Program-made: the position numbers and the translations under genes | NCBI RefSeq assembly: GCF_900964775.1 | Contig: NC_041818.1 | Span: 10,003,332-10,067,331 of the forward strand | Source: Scleropages formosus | Lineage: Eukaryota > Chordata > Actinopteri > Osteoglossiformes > Osteoglossidae | Direction: 5' to 3' | Length of the DNA: 64,000 nt | Shown here: positions 1-13,060 of the stretch, piece after piece | How positions within the stretch are numbered: position 1 is the stretch's first letter | Layout: every line of letters begins with the position of its first letter | Notes under the pieces: generated by a model | Seen by the model: only the letters and a program-made list of their open reading frames with translations | What the model was told of the DNA's origin: nothing | Database searches by the model: none

Positions 1-3000
1 ATTTTCCATGCAGGAGGAAGACCTTCGTATACGCAGCTTCTTGGGGATGATGGATCCACCATGCTGGAACACTGGGATCTGAACAGAGGGTGAAAAATAA
101 TCACAGTTCAGCAAGTGTCATGTCAGCCTTCAAATACCAGTGTAACAATACACTCCCTAGCTCACAGCTGAGTGCATGTTGTGTACAAACATGCTAAAAA
201 CGAGTTACTTTACAGTTTGAGAAATGTATGTTTGGGGGTGTGTAAGCTGATCTAAATTTTGTAGCAAAATAAATATACTGCAATTGCTGAGCTCAAGTAA
301 TAAGGTAAAAGTATCTTACAGAGCTGATTGTGACAGGAATGTAGAGGTTCTGGGCACCGTTGTGTTTCTGGAAGGTATGGACATCATACCATACCTGGGA
401 GTTCAAAGGAGGCAATCATTACAATATGGGAAAGAAAACAAACAAACAAACAAAAAGTTGTGTCATACCTACAGCAAAGCAGGAGGAAAAAGAAAAGTGG
501 AGGATGTCACTAACCTCTCCTTGACCTGGCAGGTATGCTGTGATCCCTCTTGCACCCTCCTCAGTCACAGGGTGGACTAACAAATCTCGCCCTGATATAT
601 GCACAGAGGACCTCATTAGTAAAACACAGCAGACTAAAGAATGCAGTTTAATACACTGAATACCATGCATGACAGGAAACGTACTACAATATTCGCTTTC
701 TCTATTATTGAAGTTGATTGCTCCCCAAGAAAAGGTAGGAAAAGATTTAAAAAGTAAACTGAACACAATTTAACCTTTCGACTGAGATTTAACAAAATTA
801 GGGGGGAAAATGTCACGTGCACATACTTTACAAAAATGTTTAGTGCAGATATAGGTACATGTGATATTTTGTTTATATCAGCTTTAGACATTCATCAATA
901 CCCGAAACACTCTACCAATTATTTTATTAGCAAGATTTCTGGAACCTTAACACTTTGACAACCAGTAAGAACTGAGTACAGAAGTGCTTTAGCACGTGAG
1001 CCCCTAAATGTTTTACGACCACTAACCCCTACATTGACCCAGAGTCCCCAAAGTGTCTTAACCCCTTCAGCGCTAACCTAGCAGGTACTGGTCATCCATA
1101 GCAAAAGTAGAAGCGTCACCAGGATACTCCACCCACAGAGGTCTATGACAAAAGAAGAGATGGAGAGAGGGGTGAGAACAATGTGAACAAGAAATGACAT
1201 TGCAAAGAAACCACCAGGCAAAACCTTGTTGTATCATCCCTCACCTCATTATAGGCTGTCCAGTGAGGTAAGCATGGTAGAAGAGCTGATACCAGTAGGG
1301 AAGTAGGGCATAGCGCTGGAGGATCGCCTCACGGATCAGTGCAGTGTTCTCAGGCCCAAAGAGCCAGGGCTCACGCCGTGGGGTGTCCATGTGCGCGTGG
1401 GCCCGGAAGAAGGGCTGGTACGCACCAGCTTGGTACCAGCGCACCAGCAGCTCCGTGCTGGGGGACTTGAAGAAGCCACCAACGTCAGCTGAAGGCATGA
1501 GCACAACAGCAGGCGTTACACCCCATAAACACTTAATGCAAACTCGCAGATGTACGAGGCAGAGAGGACGGGACAAAGGACCTTCTTCTCAGGTCAGATA
1601 TTCAGCACTCCTTTTCCATGGCAAAAAAACAAGTTTACACTGGTTCAATAAAACTGTTAGCCATACCACTGGGCCAGTGAAACTATTCAATCATTATTGA
1701 CACTTACAAACAAAATTGTATAAATTGGTACTGAATGTCATGTGGATTTTTACATCTCTCACTTGCTAATAATTGTAAACCATTTAGTTCAAGTAATGGC
1801 AGTTGTATGAAGAAACATCTTTATTTTGAAAATTTAAATCATAACTGAAAAAAATACCTCATTTCCTAAACCTCCTAATTAATCCTGACAGTTAGATTCA
1901 TCCCATAACTATCAGCAAGTGCTTGTCAGTTTCAGTCCACTTTCAACTTTTAGTTGAACACTTGAGCTTGAGAAGTTGCTCAAGCTCACCTCCACAGAAG
2001 GAGATCCCAACCAGGTTCAGGTTCAGGCACATGGGAATGGAGATCTTCAGGTGATCCCACTCTGCAGCATTGTCTCCTGTCCAAACCGCACCTGGGCATG
2101 AGATCACCAAAAAGGGGGCAAGACAAAGCAAAAGTACGTTAAACAGCTTGGCAAATTAATCTTGCTGAAGTCAGCCCTCTTCAGTTTTAAACCAGGTTAA
2201 TCTAGTTTTCTAGAATTTTCACACTGTGGTAGAGACTGTGGGGCAGAAAACAGTGTAGCAGTTAGAAATTCCCAGGTTTGAATCAAACCATCTGCTGTAG
2301 TACTCTTGAGCAAGGTACTTACCTAGAATTTCTCCAGGAAAAATTACACAGCTTTATAAACGGGTAAAACATCGCAACTTAGCATACAACATTACATTGT
2401 AAGTCGCTTTGGAAAGAAAGGTCAGTTGAATGAATAAGAAAAACTGATGAAACAGAAAGGGAAAATTTTAACTACCCACCATAGCGCTGAGATCCAGCAA
2501 AGAAGGCCCTGGTGAGGACAAAGGGTCTCTCTTTGCCCTCCGAGCGCTGGATCAACCCCTCAGCAGTAGCCATTTGCTGATTAGACCACAGACAGAATTG
2601 GTCAAGCAAACATGGGGCAATGAAGACAACTGAAAAGAGCTTCCAGTTGTATGTTCTCAAAGCACCTTCCCTGTTTCTTACCACATAGAAACCATAGAGA
2701 TTGTGGAGGTCTCGGTGCTCCCAGGCCCCATGGACAGCATCCTTGTGCATGGTCACTTCAGGCCCATTGAACACAGAGGGTTCGTTCATGTCATTCCAGG
2801 TGTACAGGTTCTCCGTGGAGCCCTTAAACACACGCCAGTGTGGCAAATGTCATTGCCACATTGCCAGAGCAAACACAGAACATGCCATGGGAAGGTGGGA
2901 ATAACAAGCAGTATCAGTTAAAGAAAAGTCCACCTCTTCTTACCTCATACTGGTCATAGGCAAACATGCTGGCCCACCACGCTCTCGTGTCAGGCCTTAT

Positions 3001-6000
3001 AAAGTCAGGGTAGCCAGCATTTCCTAAACACATAAACAGTTTCAGAGGAAAAGTACAAGTCAACATTTTGGTGCTTCTTTCATTTGCTTGACACGTGACA
3101 GCGACACCTGCAAACTTCTGGTAAAGATACACGCAGGTCATGTTCGAAAACATTAGAAGTCAGGTAGTGAGTTAAGGTAATTCCACCTGGTTAAGACTCC
3201 TCTACAGCACTACAAGAGTCCAATCGATAACCACATGAAATGCGTGGTTGTACTTTTAATAGCTGGTCACCGAGTTCAAAGAAGTAACTTTTTCCACACG
3301 GACTACAAGGTCTCTTCAGATTAATTTCATTGATATTTTTTTTCCCCATCCCAAGAAAAACGATAAGTAATGAAACTAATCTGAAGAAATGAAGGGGGTG
3401 AAAAAAGATTAAAAAATGAGGAGCCAGGAACCAGCTAAAATCCACCCTATACCTGGCCAGCACCAGCCTTCGTAGTCTGCGCCATCCTTGTTCTTCACGT
3501 ACAAGTTCTTGGAGCGAAGCTCACTGTGGATTTTGTACCCACTGTCCACCTTGATGTGGGGGTCTACAATGGCCACCATCTAGACAAAAGGAAGGAAAGT
3601 GATGGGATGTAAAACATATGAAAGATGACTGGGAAAACAATGTGCAGAAGCATCCAAAGCTTTTATTGAGCACGCTCCAATCAGGGCATCCGTCCACAGA
3701 CCTTCCGTCTTTTGTCCGTGAGGTCCTGCAACATCTCGAGGGGCTTGGGGAACTTGCTGGGATCCCAAGTGAAATATCGCTTGCCATCTGTGTGCTCAAT
3801 GTCCAGCCAAATGAAGTCACAGGGGATGTCATGCTCATCAAAACCCTGGTTCACAGCGCGCACATCCTCCTGGTCATTATAGTTCCATCTGCACTGGTGG
3901 TACGCCAAAGCAGAGAGGGGTGGGAAGGACTGGGTGCCTGGACAGATCAGAGAACAAGCAATCATTTCTAGATGCTGCTGCCTGACTGACAGAACCCTCT
4001 AAATGAGAGAAAAGAATGACACAGCCACCTGTGAGGGAGGCATACTGGGTGAAGACATCAGCAGGCTTTGGCCCAAGCATAATGAACACATCAATGATGC
4101 CACTTTCTGAGATCCAGCGAATGTCTGTCTGGGGTGTCTCGCTGGCTCCCTGAACATAGTCCAGCATCTTTCCAAACACCGTCTTGCAGCAGAATGGTAC
4201 ATAGGGCAGCAGGGAGAGAGGAAGAGAAAACAAGAAGCTCAGCAACATCAAGATGTTAACTTTGTACTCCATACCTTCAAGTAAGGTGTCGGGCTCATTT
4301 AGAAGCAATACTTCATTCTTGTCACGTTCAGTTTCTTAATAAAAGAATTAGCCTTAATTTATACATTTATATCACTTTCTAACATTTACCATTTAGCAAA
4401 ATACCCAGCCATATGTCTCCCTCACTTGAAACAAAACCCAAGGCAGCATGGAAAGGCAGAACAATGACATACACCTCCTCTGATGTGTGCCCTGAGAACG
4501 ATTCCCTTCTACAAGCTGCAGAGTTCAGCTGACGATATTACAGTCTTGAAACCTGTTTAAACCTGGATCCCTGTACAGTCTTGTCTGGCTGTGGGCATCG
4601 CATGACGGGACGAGAACATTGCCTTGCCTAGTCCAAGTATCATGAGCCAATTTCTGTACTCTGGGCCTGATCAAAGGTAGCTAGTGCGGTACAACAGGTA
4701 GTTGAGCGCAGTTACGATTTCCAAAATGTGTCATTTTAAAGGCTACTTCACAATATCTGTGGTGATATTACTAGAGCTCTTGGGCTGCTGTCTTGCCATC
4801 TGAAGGTTCCAAGTTTAAATCTCAACTCCTGCTGTAGTACTTTTGGTTGAAGTTTCACCCTGAATTGCTGCAGTAAGAATATCCTGCTATGCAAACAGGT
4901 AAATAATTGTAATGTTGAATACTTAAAATAGAAAGTTACCTTGTTAACTAAAAGTTATAATCATTATTCTTTATTTGATGCCTTTATTCAAAGTAAATCG
5001 CACTGCTTAAATCCTTATTTGGACCGGAACCAATTTCATCTAGCATTCAATGGGTATATCAATATCCTGGCAGAAGAAAACACCTGCAGAAACTGTGGGT
5101 CTCACTCAGCTATGATTACCCAACACTGAAAATGGGTAATGTTACTAGATCTGGGGTTGCTGAAGGTAACAACAAGCCTAACTTTCCAAAAAACAAAGGA
5201 CTCTTTCTTAGTCACAGACTTCTGGCTCCAGAGAAATTTATGAAACTTGCCAGACATACCTTCCCTGCAGTGTTGGAGCTGATGTCTACCCATGTCTCAG
5301 CAGCATTGAACCAGAAGATGCCCATGGTTCTCTGAGCGTTATGGGATAGGAGTACAGGCACTGCACCATATAGTGCCATAGGGTTGTATAGCTCATACTG
5401 GAACACATCCAGATTATATAGCCTATAGGGGTCCCCACCACTGAAAGGGGAAAAAGCAGAATCTCAATACAGAATATTTCTAGAAGGGGTTAATGTAATT
5501 TATGTAAATCAACACTGACAGGAAGCAACAAAGTGGCTAAAGATACTGGAAAAGAACTCACTCTGTGGACTTGAGTTTGAGGTTATCAGCATGCTCTGGG
5601 ATGCCATACACATGCTCCACTCCAGGAAGGGAGAAATCCAAACTGATAGACGTGGGTCCTGTGTAGCCAAGCATGAGAGGAACAAGAGTACCACCATTAT
5701 GTGACAGGCTTGGGAATTGTAATCTACAGTTTGTGGAACCTTGTAAACTCCAATGTTGCCACTGAGCTAAAAAAAGGTCCGTTTTCATTGAAACCGAATG
5801 GCCATCTAGGGTGAGATAGACTGTATAAACATATGTGATAAAATTAATGTCAGAAAGCATAAAGTGCTAAATCTGAACACTGTGCAATATGGGAACAGGA
5901 CTCTACAATACGCTCTTCACCGATGACTGGAAAAGCCAGCCAGGCCGTACCATTGGGTTTGCTGTCAGTGTGTGACTTGAACGTCTCCTCCCACAAGCCT

Positions 6001-9000
6001 GGCTGATTATCATCCTCACTCCCTCCATCTGGTGCCTGGTGGGCAGACATTGGCAAAGAATTAAGGGAGAACAACTAAAGTTAGAAACAAGAGGAGAATA
6101 AAATGCATTTAGAAGCAAGTAAAAAGAACAAGCTGCACACGTTCTGTATCAATGGCAACAAGCCGTAGCCAAGAAAGATATCTGGAATAATGCCAGTAAG
6201 GTTTGGAGTGCTTCCCTTGAGCTTTAATCTTAAATCATCCTTCATTGACGTAAACAGTTAAAGAGCCATTTCAAGTCAGTAAGTACTTGAAGTTTAAATC
6301 ACATTAAAGGCCAGAAAACAAAGAATAAAGCACACTGGCCACAACACCAGCATCAAAGAAGAGATACCCATGAGCATCACCCACCTTCTCCACTACAGGC
6401 TGCTCTGTAGTTGCAGCATCCTCCGTCTTCTCCGGTACCTCTGCCTGACTGATGGGTCACACACAGGGAGGCAACATGTGGTCGGCATCAAATTAATTTC
6501 ACAACCAAAAAAAGTCTATATGTTATGCTAAACTTGCAACGAATGAATTTGAGATAAATAAAGTGGAAAAATTCTGCAAGAGTAGGCACTGGTCATCAAA
6601 TCAGACAAACTATTTCAACTTGGGAGGGCAGCTGGTAGTGTAGTGGTTAGAACTGCTGCCTTTAGATCCAAACATTGTGGGTTTGAATCTCACCTCCAGC
6701 TCTAAACCCTTGAGCAAGGTACTTGCCTGGAATTGATCCAGTAAAATTACCCAGCTGCATAAATGGGTAAATAACTGTAAGTAGCCTAACACTGCCAGTC
6801 ACCTTGGAGAAAAGCATCAGCTAAATGAATAATTGTAAATGTAATGTACATTAGAATATGGCGAAATCCAGTTGCTTGCACTTCTAAGCGGTTCCACGGC
6901 TACATTTGCCTACATTAACTGCAACTCCATCTGCATGTTGAAAAGCACTTTCACCGTTCTGCTCTGACAAGAGCGAAATCCCTTAATGAAGCGAATCAAA
7001 ATGAGGACAAAAAAATTGAGAACATACCTGAATGCTTAAGTAACAGAAATCAAGAAAACTTACAGAGCCACTGTACATCTCAGAGTGTCATATGTTAATT
7101 ATTTAGACAACTCTGACAATTAAAGGACGACAACAGGTGCTCAGTTTTGTATTACATTTGAATATTACCTAATTATTTTAACATGGCAATTTAAAGGTGA
7201 TGAAGTGTAACCTAGTTACAAGATTGACTCCAGATTACACAAAGAGGCAAATGTTCAGTGAATTTACCTAGAGAAAATGCACTTGATTCTATCCCACGCC
7301 TTCCCAAATGTGCTACTTGTTTTATCAGAGAGAGTGTAGGGCATTTGGGTACGAGAGACAGAATTAAAGAAAGCGGAGGATAAAGAAAATGAAAACAAAG
7401 TGGTCACTCTCAGGTGACAATGTATTAAAGGCCCTGCAGAATTACTCCTGTACGTTCAAGGAGACATGAAATAACTTGTGAAAACCGAGTTGGACCTCAC
7501 TTCAAAAACTTGGCTGCTCTGATTCACAAAAGTAAAATATAGAGACAGCATTATATTATTACGACAGCAGTACAGTCCTGTCCCAAGGCCTGATCACATT
7601 CTAATTGCAAGAATGGCACTGCTCTGGTGTTCCTCAACTAATATATACAATAGCAGGCTGGCCAAAACATTATCATCTAGAAACTCCTTTTGTGCAAGAA
7701 AGCACTTAAAATTGTCAGGAGTAAAGAGAAATAGCCCCTGTACCCTGTTATTTTAGGGCAACCCTAAAGAAAAGTGCATAGTATTACATAACTTCCATTT
7801 CAGTGCTTCAGTTAAATTTATATTCAGTCAAATTTATTCTCAGCTAAATTTATTTTTGGATTAAAACTGTATTACAAGCAAACCTATTTTAAGCCTAGAT
7901 ATTGGCTTACTTTTGTCTTTCTGGTGCGTTCTAAATACGTACAGGTGTAAATTGTAATAGGACAGGTACAAGGTAAAATGTACCCGTCTTGTAGATAACT
8001 AAACCCAAGAAACTAATGTCATGTGCATGAACATCTGTTCTATAGAGGAAAAAAAAAAAAACCTTGCAAAGCAAAACATTAAGAAACAAGCATTTTAGAC
8101 CACAAATTCACATCTAAAAGAACTACAAAGTAAGGGGAGAACAATCGAGATACGACAGGCTACGAAAGCAATCGCTCAACGAGCTGTGCTCTGGTCATCC
8201 AGTCAAGATACTGGCAATTTACAATCAAATTACTTTATTTTGCTTGCAGCCGAGGTCTTTCTCTTACCCTGTGTGTCAAGAGAACTGAACTGGGACATAA
8301 AACTGAACGCATGTGAACTTCACATCTGTTACAGAGCAAAGTCAATGAATATTTTAAACAAAAAGCCTACGAATAGTTGTAAACATGCAGTATAATATTC
8401 ATGAATATTGTTGTAAACAAATCATCAGTGATGTCAAAGAGTCCTGGGATATGCCCAAGAAAAGAATTACTAAAAATGTTGAGAAATGTGATAAAAGGAT
8501 TTAATTTAAAAAAAAAAAAAAAAAAAGGTTAAACGTAAAAACATCAAATTCACTTTCAATGGTTCGATCACACTGTCCGTTTCCTTGCCCTGATCAAACC
8601 CATATATCCCCCAGTCACATCAGTGACTTACAGAAGCGGGAGAAGAGTCCGATCTATTATACAAGACAGAAAACTGTAGCGAGGACCCTTCTCCTGGACT
8701 ACAGTGGCACAAACTGGACTGTAACTACAGGTTACTGACACCTGCTGGGGACAAAAAGCTCACTCTGATCTACCAATTCAAACGTGTGTTGGATTTTCAT
8801 AAAACAATAACACAAACTACACAGATTAATGCTCTAGAAAGCTTCCATAACAGGAACAATCCATTACTGCGGACAACACGATGGCCCACTTTGAACACAT
8901 CACACTGTGCTGTAATACATTATCATTGCTACTCTTATTACGTGCCTGATGTTTTTTTTTTTTATCCAACGCTCCATTTAGATTCATTATAACTACACTA

Positions 9001-11224
9001 TATGAAACATTTAAACAGGTGGGCATTTCTACTGAAACAGTTAAAGGTAAATAAGTAGGGTTAGTGTATAAACCTCAGAAATCAGCTAAATTTTAAAAAA
9101 GTTACAATACAAACGCCCTTCGCTGTTCAGCTCAATGTGTGTGATGGTTAAGAGTCCAAGGCCCTGCTGAGATTGGATGGTCACAATGCAGCTCTCTCCA
9201 GCATAGGGGTAACTCACGTGTCCTTGCGCGGGCGCAGATGCTCAAAGGCCAACAGGCCACGCGAATTCAGGGACAGCAGCACCTGTGGACCCTCTACGAT
9301 GTCCAGGCGGAAGGGCTGAGCGCTGACGATGAGCCGTCGCGCCTCATCTCCCAGTGAGAGAACAACACCGTTTTCATCCCGGGAGACCACCGAGAGGCTG
9401 TGCAGAGGGAAATGTTGTTACGATCATTTTCAATTACATCACTTTATTCAGAAGGTGAGCACTTTCGGTTGCGTTTTGCTGTAACGAACTAAGACGGCTG
9501 AAGAGATTTTACAAACTGAGCAGTGTCCCCGCTAGCCCTCTACGTGGTATAAAGGCTTCCCCAATCTTTAACCGAGCCCTGACCAATGCTTGGATCCGCA
9601 CTTACGGTTCAGTGGGTGGGTCAGCAATGAGGACGTCGGGGACCTCAAAGCGCGGCTTGAGCGGCTTAAGCTCGTTTATCTTCACCCGGGTCATGTTGCC
9701 TTGCAGACGGTAGAGCTCCAGCAGCAAGTGCACCTGAAGGAAGGAGGGAACAAGAACCTGCGTTAGGGCGGACGTTATGGGCAAGGGGTAGTAAAGAAGA
9801 GGAAAAGGCACAGAACAAGATTCAATAAAGGAAGGGAGACAAACGGAATTTAAGTATTCCTCTTGCCAGAGCCAGTACACCAGCGGCGGTACCCAGCATG
9901 CTAGAGGATCCTTCGAGACTCACGATCACACCAACCTTGTTGTTATCATTGATGAGCTGCAGTGTGACCCGCGAGTCACTTAGTTCCAGAGTGTCCAGCA
10001 GGGCCCTGTACGGAGACTGGCCCGCCTTCATGGCCCTCTGACGCCTGGATTCGTGGACACACAGGGCGAAAGTGAAAACTATGTCTTCCCTACACCAGGT
10101 ATTAAGGTTTACTTCAACTTGTGCTATGATAGCATGATGGAAAAGCAGGTAGCGGTACTGTCTTACAGCACCTGGGCTGTTTCAAGTTCAAGTTGCTGTA
10201 ATTGTTTTTTTGTTTGTTTTTATCGTCATTCCTCTATATAACTTGTGTGCAGTGGAACGAAATGTCGTTTCTCCGGAGACCACGATGCAACACAGAACAG
10301 GAGTTTGGGCGTAGGTTTGACTCGGGACAACGTGCAGAGTTTACGCACGTTTCCTCCGGGTGCTCCAATTTCCTCCCACGGTCCAAAGTTCGTTGTGTTT
10401 CGGTTGGATAGGCGATTCTAATTTTCCCCTTACCATGTGACGTAATGCATGAATGCGAAACAGTGTTCGCCCTGTGATGGATCAGCACCCCAGCAAGGAT
10501 GTACCCTGCCAAGCCTAATGCCATATGCTTCCAGTATATGTTCTGCAACAGTGACTTGTCCAAGTGAACGACAGTGAATAAATGCATGTATCAATGAATG
10601 AATGGAGGATTGAGCCGTTAACTAGTAATAGGATCTGGGGGGGAACTTTCACTAAACTATTGTTTTCTATTATTTGAAACCCTCAGCTCTTAAAGGTAAC
10701 AAAAGACTGATCGATCCTTTCTACCACGTATTCGCTTGTTATCCCAATCGCAGTTCTTATGATGACAGATGACGAGATGTAACAATCCCTGTAAAGGAAC
10801 ACACGTTTCTTTGTGCTGAATGAGTACAAGTCCAACAGTGCCCATTTAAACTTAAAAGGAGTCTTAAAACCAGCATCTGGCGGTACAGGAATACCACAAA
10901 GCAGATCCCAAAACAAAACCAGCACGGACATATCAAACGAAAAGGACATGATCGGAGCTTTTACTTCAGGGGTCGTTTCTGAGGAACTAGTGTTTTGGGG
11001 CTATCGTTTTTAACTTTAATTCTACTGCAAATGTGGAAGCATCTTCCTCAAGAGCACGTTGGGTCAATATTCAGAAAAAGTGGTGGATACACATCCACCA
11101 GCAGTACTCACTTGCAGAAGGCGCTCTGCTCGCAGGTTTTAAAGTTGCCTCTGTCGACAGCCACGGCGACACCAAGGCAGAGGGCAAACCACCCCAGAGA
11201 GAGAGCCCCCATCCTGCACATCAT
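1..11224 (-). CDS. ganab: Glucosidase II alpha subunit (neutral alpha-glucosidase AB), 3' partial
   Basis: GH31 catalytic subunit that trims the inner glucoses from N-glycans in the ER lumen, in complex with the beta subunit. Twenty coding exons, all phase-consistent: 11224-11112, 10044-9936, 9733-9606, 9397-9218, 6448-6385, 6035-5951, 5658-5562, 5440-5260, 4182-4029, 3937-3702, 3579-3453, 3023-2944, 2822-2682, 2576-2480, 2091-1990, 1488-1245, 1142-1078, 591-515, 394-320, 78-1. They give about 811 codons of a family total near 940; the last exons lie left of the window. Exon 1 encodes a signal peptide ([18 protein letters not shown]) then DRGNFKTC. The GH31 nucleophile motif [15 protein letters not shown] is in 2682-2822, the acid/base region [14 protein letters not shown] in 1990-2091. 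An acidic linker ([16 protein letters not shown]) lies at 6385-6448. The start could be 11224, 11221 or 11212; a CAG preceded by a pyrimidine tract just before 11213 leaves open a spliced 5' UTR. The exon 3702-3937 uses an unusual GTCTG donor. Confidence 0.95.
2240..2435 (+). repeat. Degraded SINE, family A
   Basis: In a ganab intron. Retains the family A order: tRNA-like head with a B-box-like 'GGTTTGAATC', 'GAGCAAGGTACTTACC', 'AAACGGGTAAA' and the tail 'AAGTCGCTTTGGA', with many substitutions. Confidence 0.7.
4778..4915 (+). repeat. Very degraded SINE, family A
   Basis: In the 1.1-kb ganab intron 4183-5259. Weak matches to the family A head ('GGCTGCTGTCTTGCC', 'AGTTTAAATCTC') and to 'CAGGTAAATAATTGTAA'; no clear 3' tail. 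The rest of that intron shows nothing recognisable. Confidence 0.45.
6623..6840 (+). repeat. SINE, family A (tRNA-headed)
   Basis: Well-preserved copy in a ganab intron. The head has an A-box-like 'TAGTGTAGTGGTTAG' and a B-box-like 'GGGTTTGAATC'; the body has 'GAGCAAGGTACTTGCC' and 'CCAGCTGCATAAATGGGTAA'; the tail is 'GGAGAAAAGCATCAGCTAA'. It serves as the reference copy for family A here. Confidence 0.85.
7268..7333 (-). other. ganab: Optional 66-nt ganab exon with a lost acceptor AG
   Basis: Reads [20 protein letters not shown] then S, aligning with the alternatively spliced mammalian GANAB segment [20 protein letters not shown]. It sits in the correct intron (between 9218 and 6448), has the same length (66 nt), the right phase (takes 2 nt, gives 2 nt) and a good GTAAAT donor. 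A long pyrimidine-rich, AG-free stretch precedes it, but the two bases where AG is needed (7335-7334 on the minus strand) read AC. Seen: the coding match and the AC. Inferred: the exon is skipped, or spliced by a rare acceptor, or the base is an assembly error or polymorphism. Confidence 0.75.
10285..10610 (+). repeat. SINE fragment, family C-like
   Basis: In ganab intron 1. Contains 'GTTTCCTCCGGGTGCTC', a 'TTTCCTCCCACGGTCC' block and 'CCCTGTGATGGATCAGCACC', the same order as the family C copies at 20603 and 62513. The head is missing or diverged and the end is an (AATG) run near 10600. Confidence 0.6.
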
Positions 11225-11499
11225 CGCAGAGGGAGAAAGGACAGGCGTGAGCAGCAAGTCGAAGCTTCGAGAAACACTCGGACATGTCATACAAACCAGG
11301 ACAAGAGTTTAGGAAAGCCTGCTGCCCCTGGTCAGTGTCAAATAGGGAAAAATGTGATTGCCTTTACGATCATCATACTCCAAAGTCACACCGGCTGCCT
11401 TAGTTTGCAGCAGGGGTACTTAAACCAAGCTGCGCGTACGATTTTCCAGCTGATCGTGAGAAAGATGCTGTGTAAACGCGCACACCACTACTACTAATA

Positions 11500-11760
11500 T
11501 AAACTGGTGGGTCGGAGCTCAGCGCAGCGGCACTTTTTCCACTAACGTTTAAGCGCGCATCTCCAGAGAGCTGAGCTGAGCTGAGCAGAGCAGAGGCAGC
11601 CGCCCTGGGGACGATGTTGCCATCGGTTGATCCGCTCAGTTTCCAAGCGGGAGCTGCGCGCGCCGCCGCCGCCGCCACGAGGGGACAAAGGAGCGCGCGC
11701 GCGCGCGCGCGCCGCTCGGCTCAGAGGACGCGGATGCTCCGCGTGATGCAACATGGCGTA
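11500..11760 (-). promoter_or_regulatory. GC-rich putative ganab promoter
   Basis: The sequence just upstream of the first ganab coding exon is CpG-rich, including an alternating CG run near 11693-11712 and a GCC-triplet run near 11665-11676. No TATA box is obvious on the minus strand. The position suggests the ganab CpG-island promoter; the exact start site cannot be read from sequence. Confidence 0.5.
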
Positions 11761-12649
11761 ATGTGAATGATCTCGAGTAAACAGCTCCTCATGCAGACTG
11801 TCGCTGCGCTGCTGTCACGCAAGGTGCGCGGCGCTTGAAACGGAGCGACTGCGAAACCATTAATCATCATCATCATCATGCATCCGTTAATTAACCAAAC
11901 TGAAATCATTAGGAAGCCAAGAACTCCCCCCCCCCCCCCAATCATCACATCAACTGTGCCCCTGCAGCGTTGCACTGTAGTGATTCACCTAGGTCCTATT
12001 AATGGTAAAACGAGCTCGAATCACTGTTCTGCAGGAACACCTCCGAGACGATCAAGCCCAGAGAGCAGACGTCAGAATGAATCCTACATGAAACCGCACA
12101 GCTAGTGAAATCGAAGTCTCATCATTCTCAACAGGATGCAGTTCCAGCCAGGCTAATATGCATGCAGTGGGTAGCGGACTAGTAGTAAGCGCTCAGCATC
12201 CGGCTTCAGCAGGTCCGACACCGTGACTGACTGACTGACTGATCGATCCGGTGCCCTGCCTCCGCTGCGCTGCCTGATGCTCGAGCTGGAGCTCGGTGAA
12301 CACGGAAGCAGCAAAAATACGGCATCAGTGAAAATCGTACACATGAAAGAGATTGTTTTTATTATGCTTCAAACATTTAGTGTACTGCGATTGCAAATTA
12401 TAACAAAATTAGCCTATGCTGATATGATCTGATTTGCGTACTATGAAAATCTGGCCATGCCATAGAGTCATACTAGTTAGCTATTCAAAACACTACTCCA
12501 ATCATGAGTATTTAAATTAGACCCTAAAACTGCTCGAAGACTCCAAAGTAGGACTCCATAATTCATATTTGTTAAAAGAAAGCAATAAGTTGCGAAGGCT
12601 ACATAAAGACCTGTGTTTCCTCAATCATAAAGGCTATTTTACCTCCCCG

Positions 12650-12860
12650 TGAAAGCAGCCATCTTGGTTCAGCTCGGATTATTTAGCCCGCCCCTTACTT
12701 CCTTTTGCCGGCACGGACACGTCAGCCACCTGTGATTGGTTACATTCAAGGCACGGGTTCGCGTATTGGTCCTTACTACGGAATAGAGGCTCGTGTACAT
12801 TCAGCAGCAGCCTGTGATTAGTAACTTTAAAGGCAGGTCTTCCATTATTGGTTAAAACTG
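12650..12860. promoter_or_regulatory. Promoter-like block with YY1, GC, ETS and CCAAT motifs
   Basis: Contains 'GCCATCTTGG' (YY1-like, about 12658), 'CCCGCCCC' (GC box), 'ACTTCC' (ETS-like) and four ATTGG/ATTAG boxes. Two modules of about 45 bp ('CCTGTGATTGGTTAC', and 'CCTGTGATTAGTAAC' 81 bp later), each ending in ATTGGT, look like a diverged tandem duplication. No gene starts next to it, so it may be a distal ganab promoter, an enhancer or the start of an unseen RNA gene. Confidence 0.5.
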
Positions 12861-13052
12861 CCGGGTCGCCGTTTGCGTTGTTACCATAGAACGGCAAAAT
12901 ATTCCTCAGTTCATCGTAAGATCCGGGAACATGCAGTCCCCTCTAAAAAAAACAATTTTTTTTATTTTGTATTTTAATAGATTTCGTTTGTGAGTTTTAA
13001 ATCGACATACTGCTGCTTTTACTTTTTGAGCTAATAACGTTCATTGTTCATA

Positions 13053-13060
13053 TGACGTCA
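13053..13060. promoter_or_regulatory. Consensus CRE (TGACGTCA)
   Basis: Perfect palindromic CREB/ATF site about 200 bp from the CCAAT-rich block and 1.8 kb upstream of the ganab coding start. Function is inferred from the motif only. Confidence 0.4.

Noticed and set aside
11033-11497. 154-codon plus-strand frame over ganab exon 1
   Set aside because: Overlaps the conserved signal-peptide exon on the other strand and resembles no known protein.
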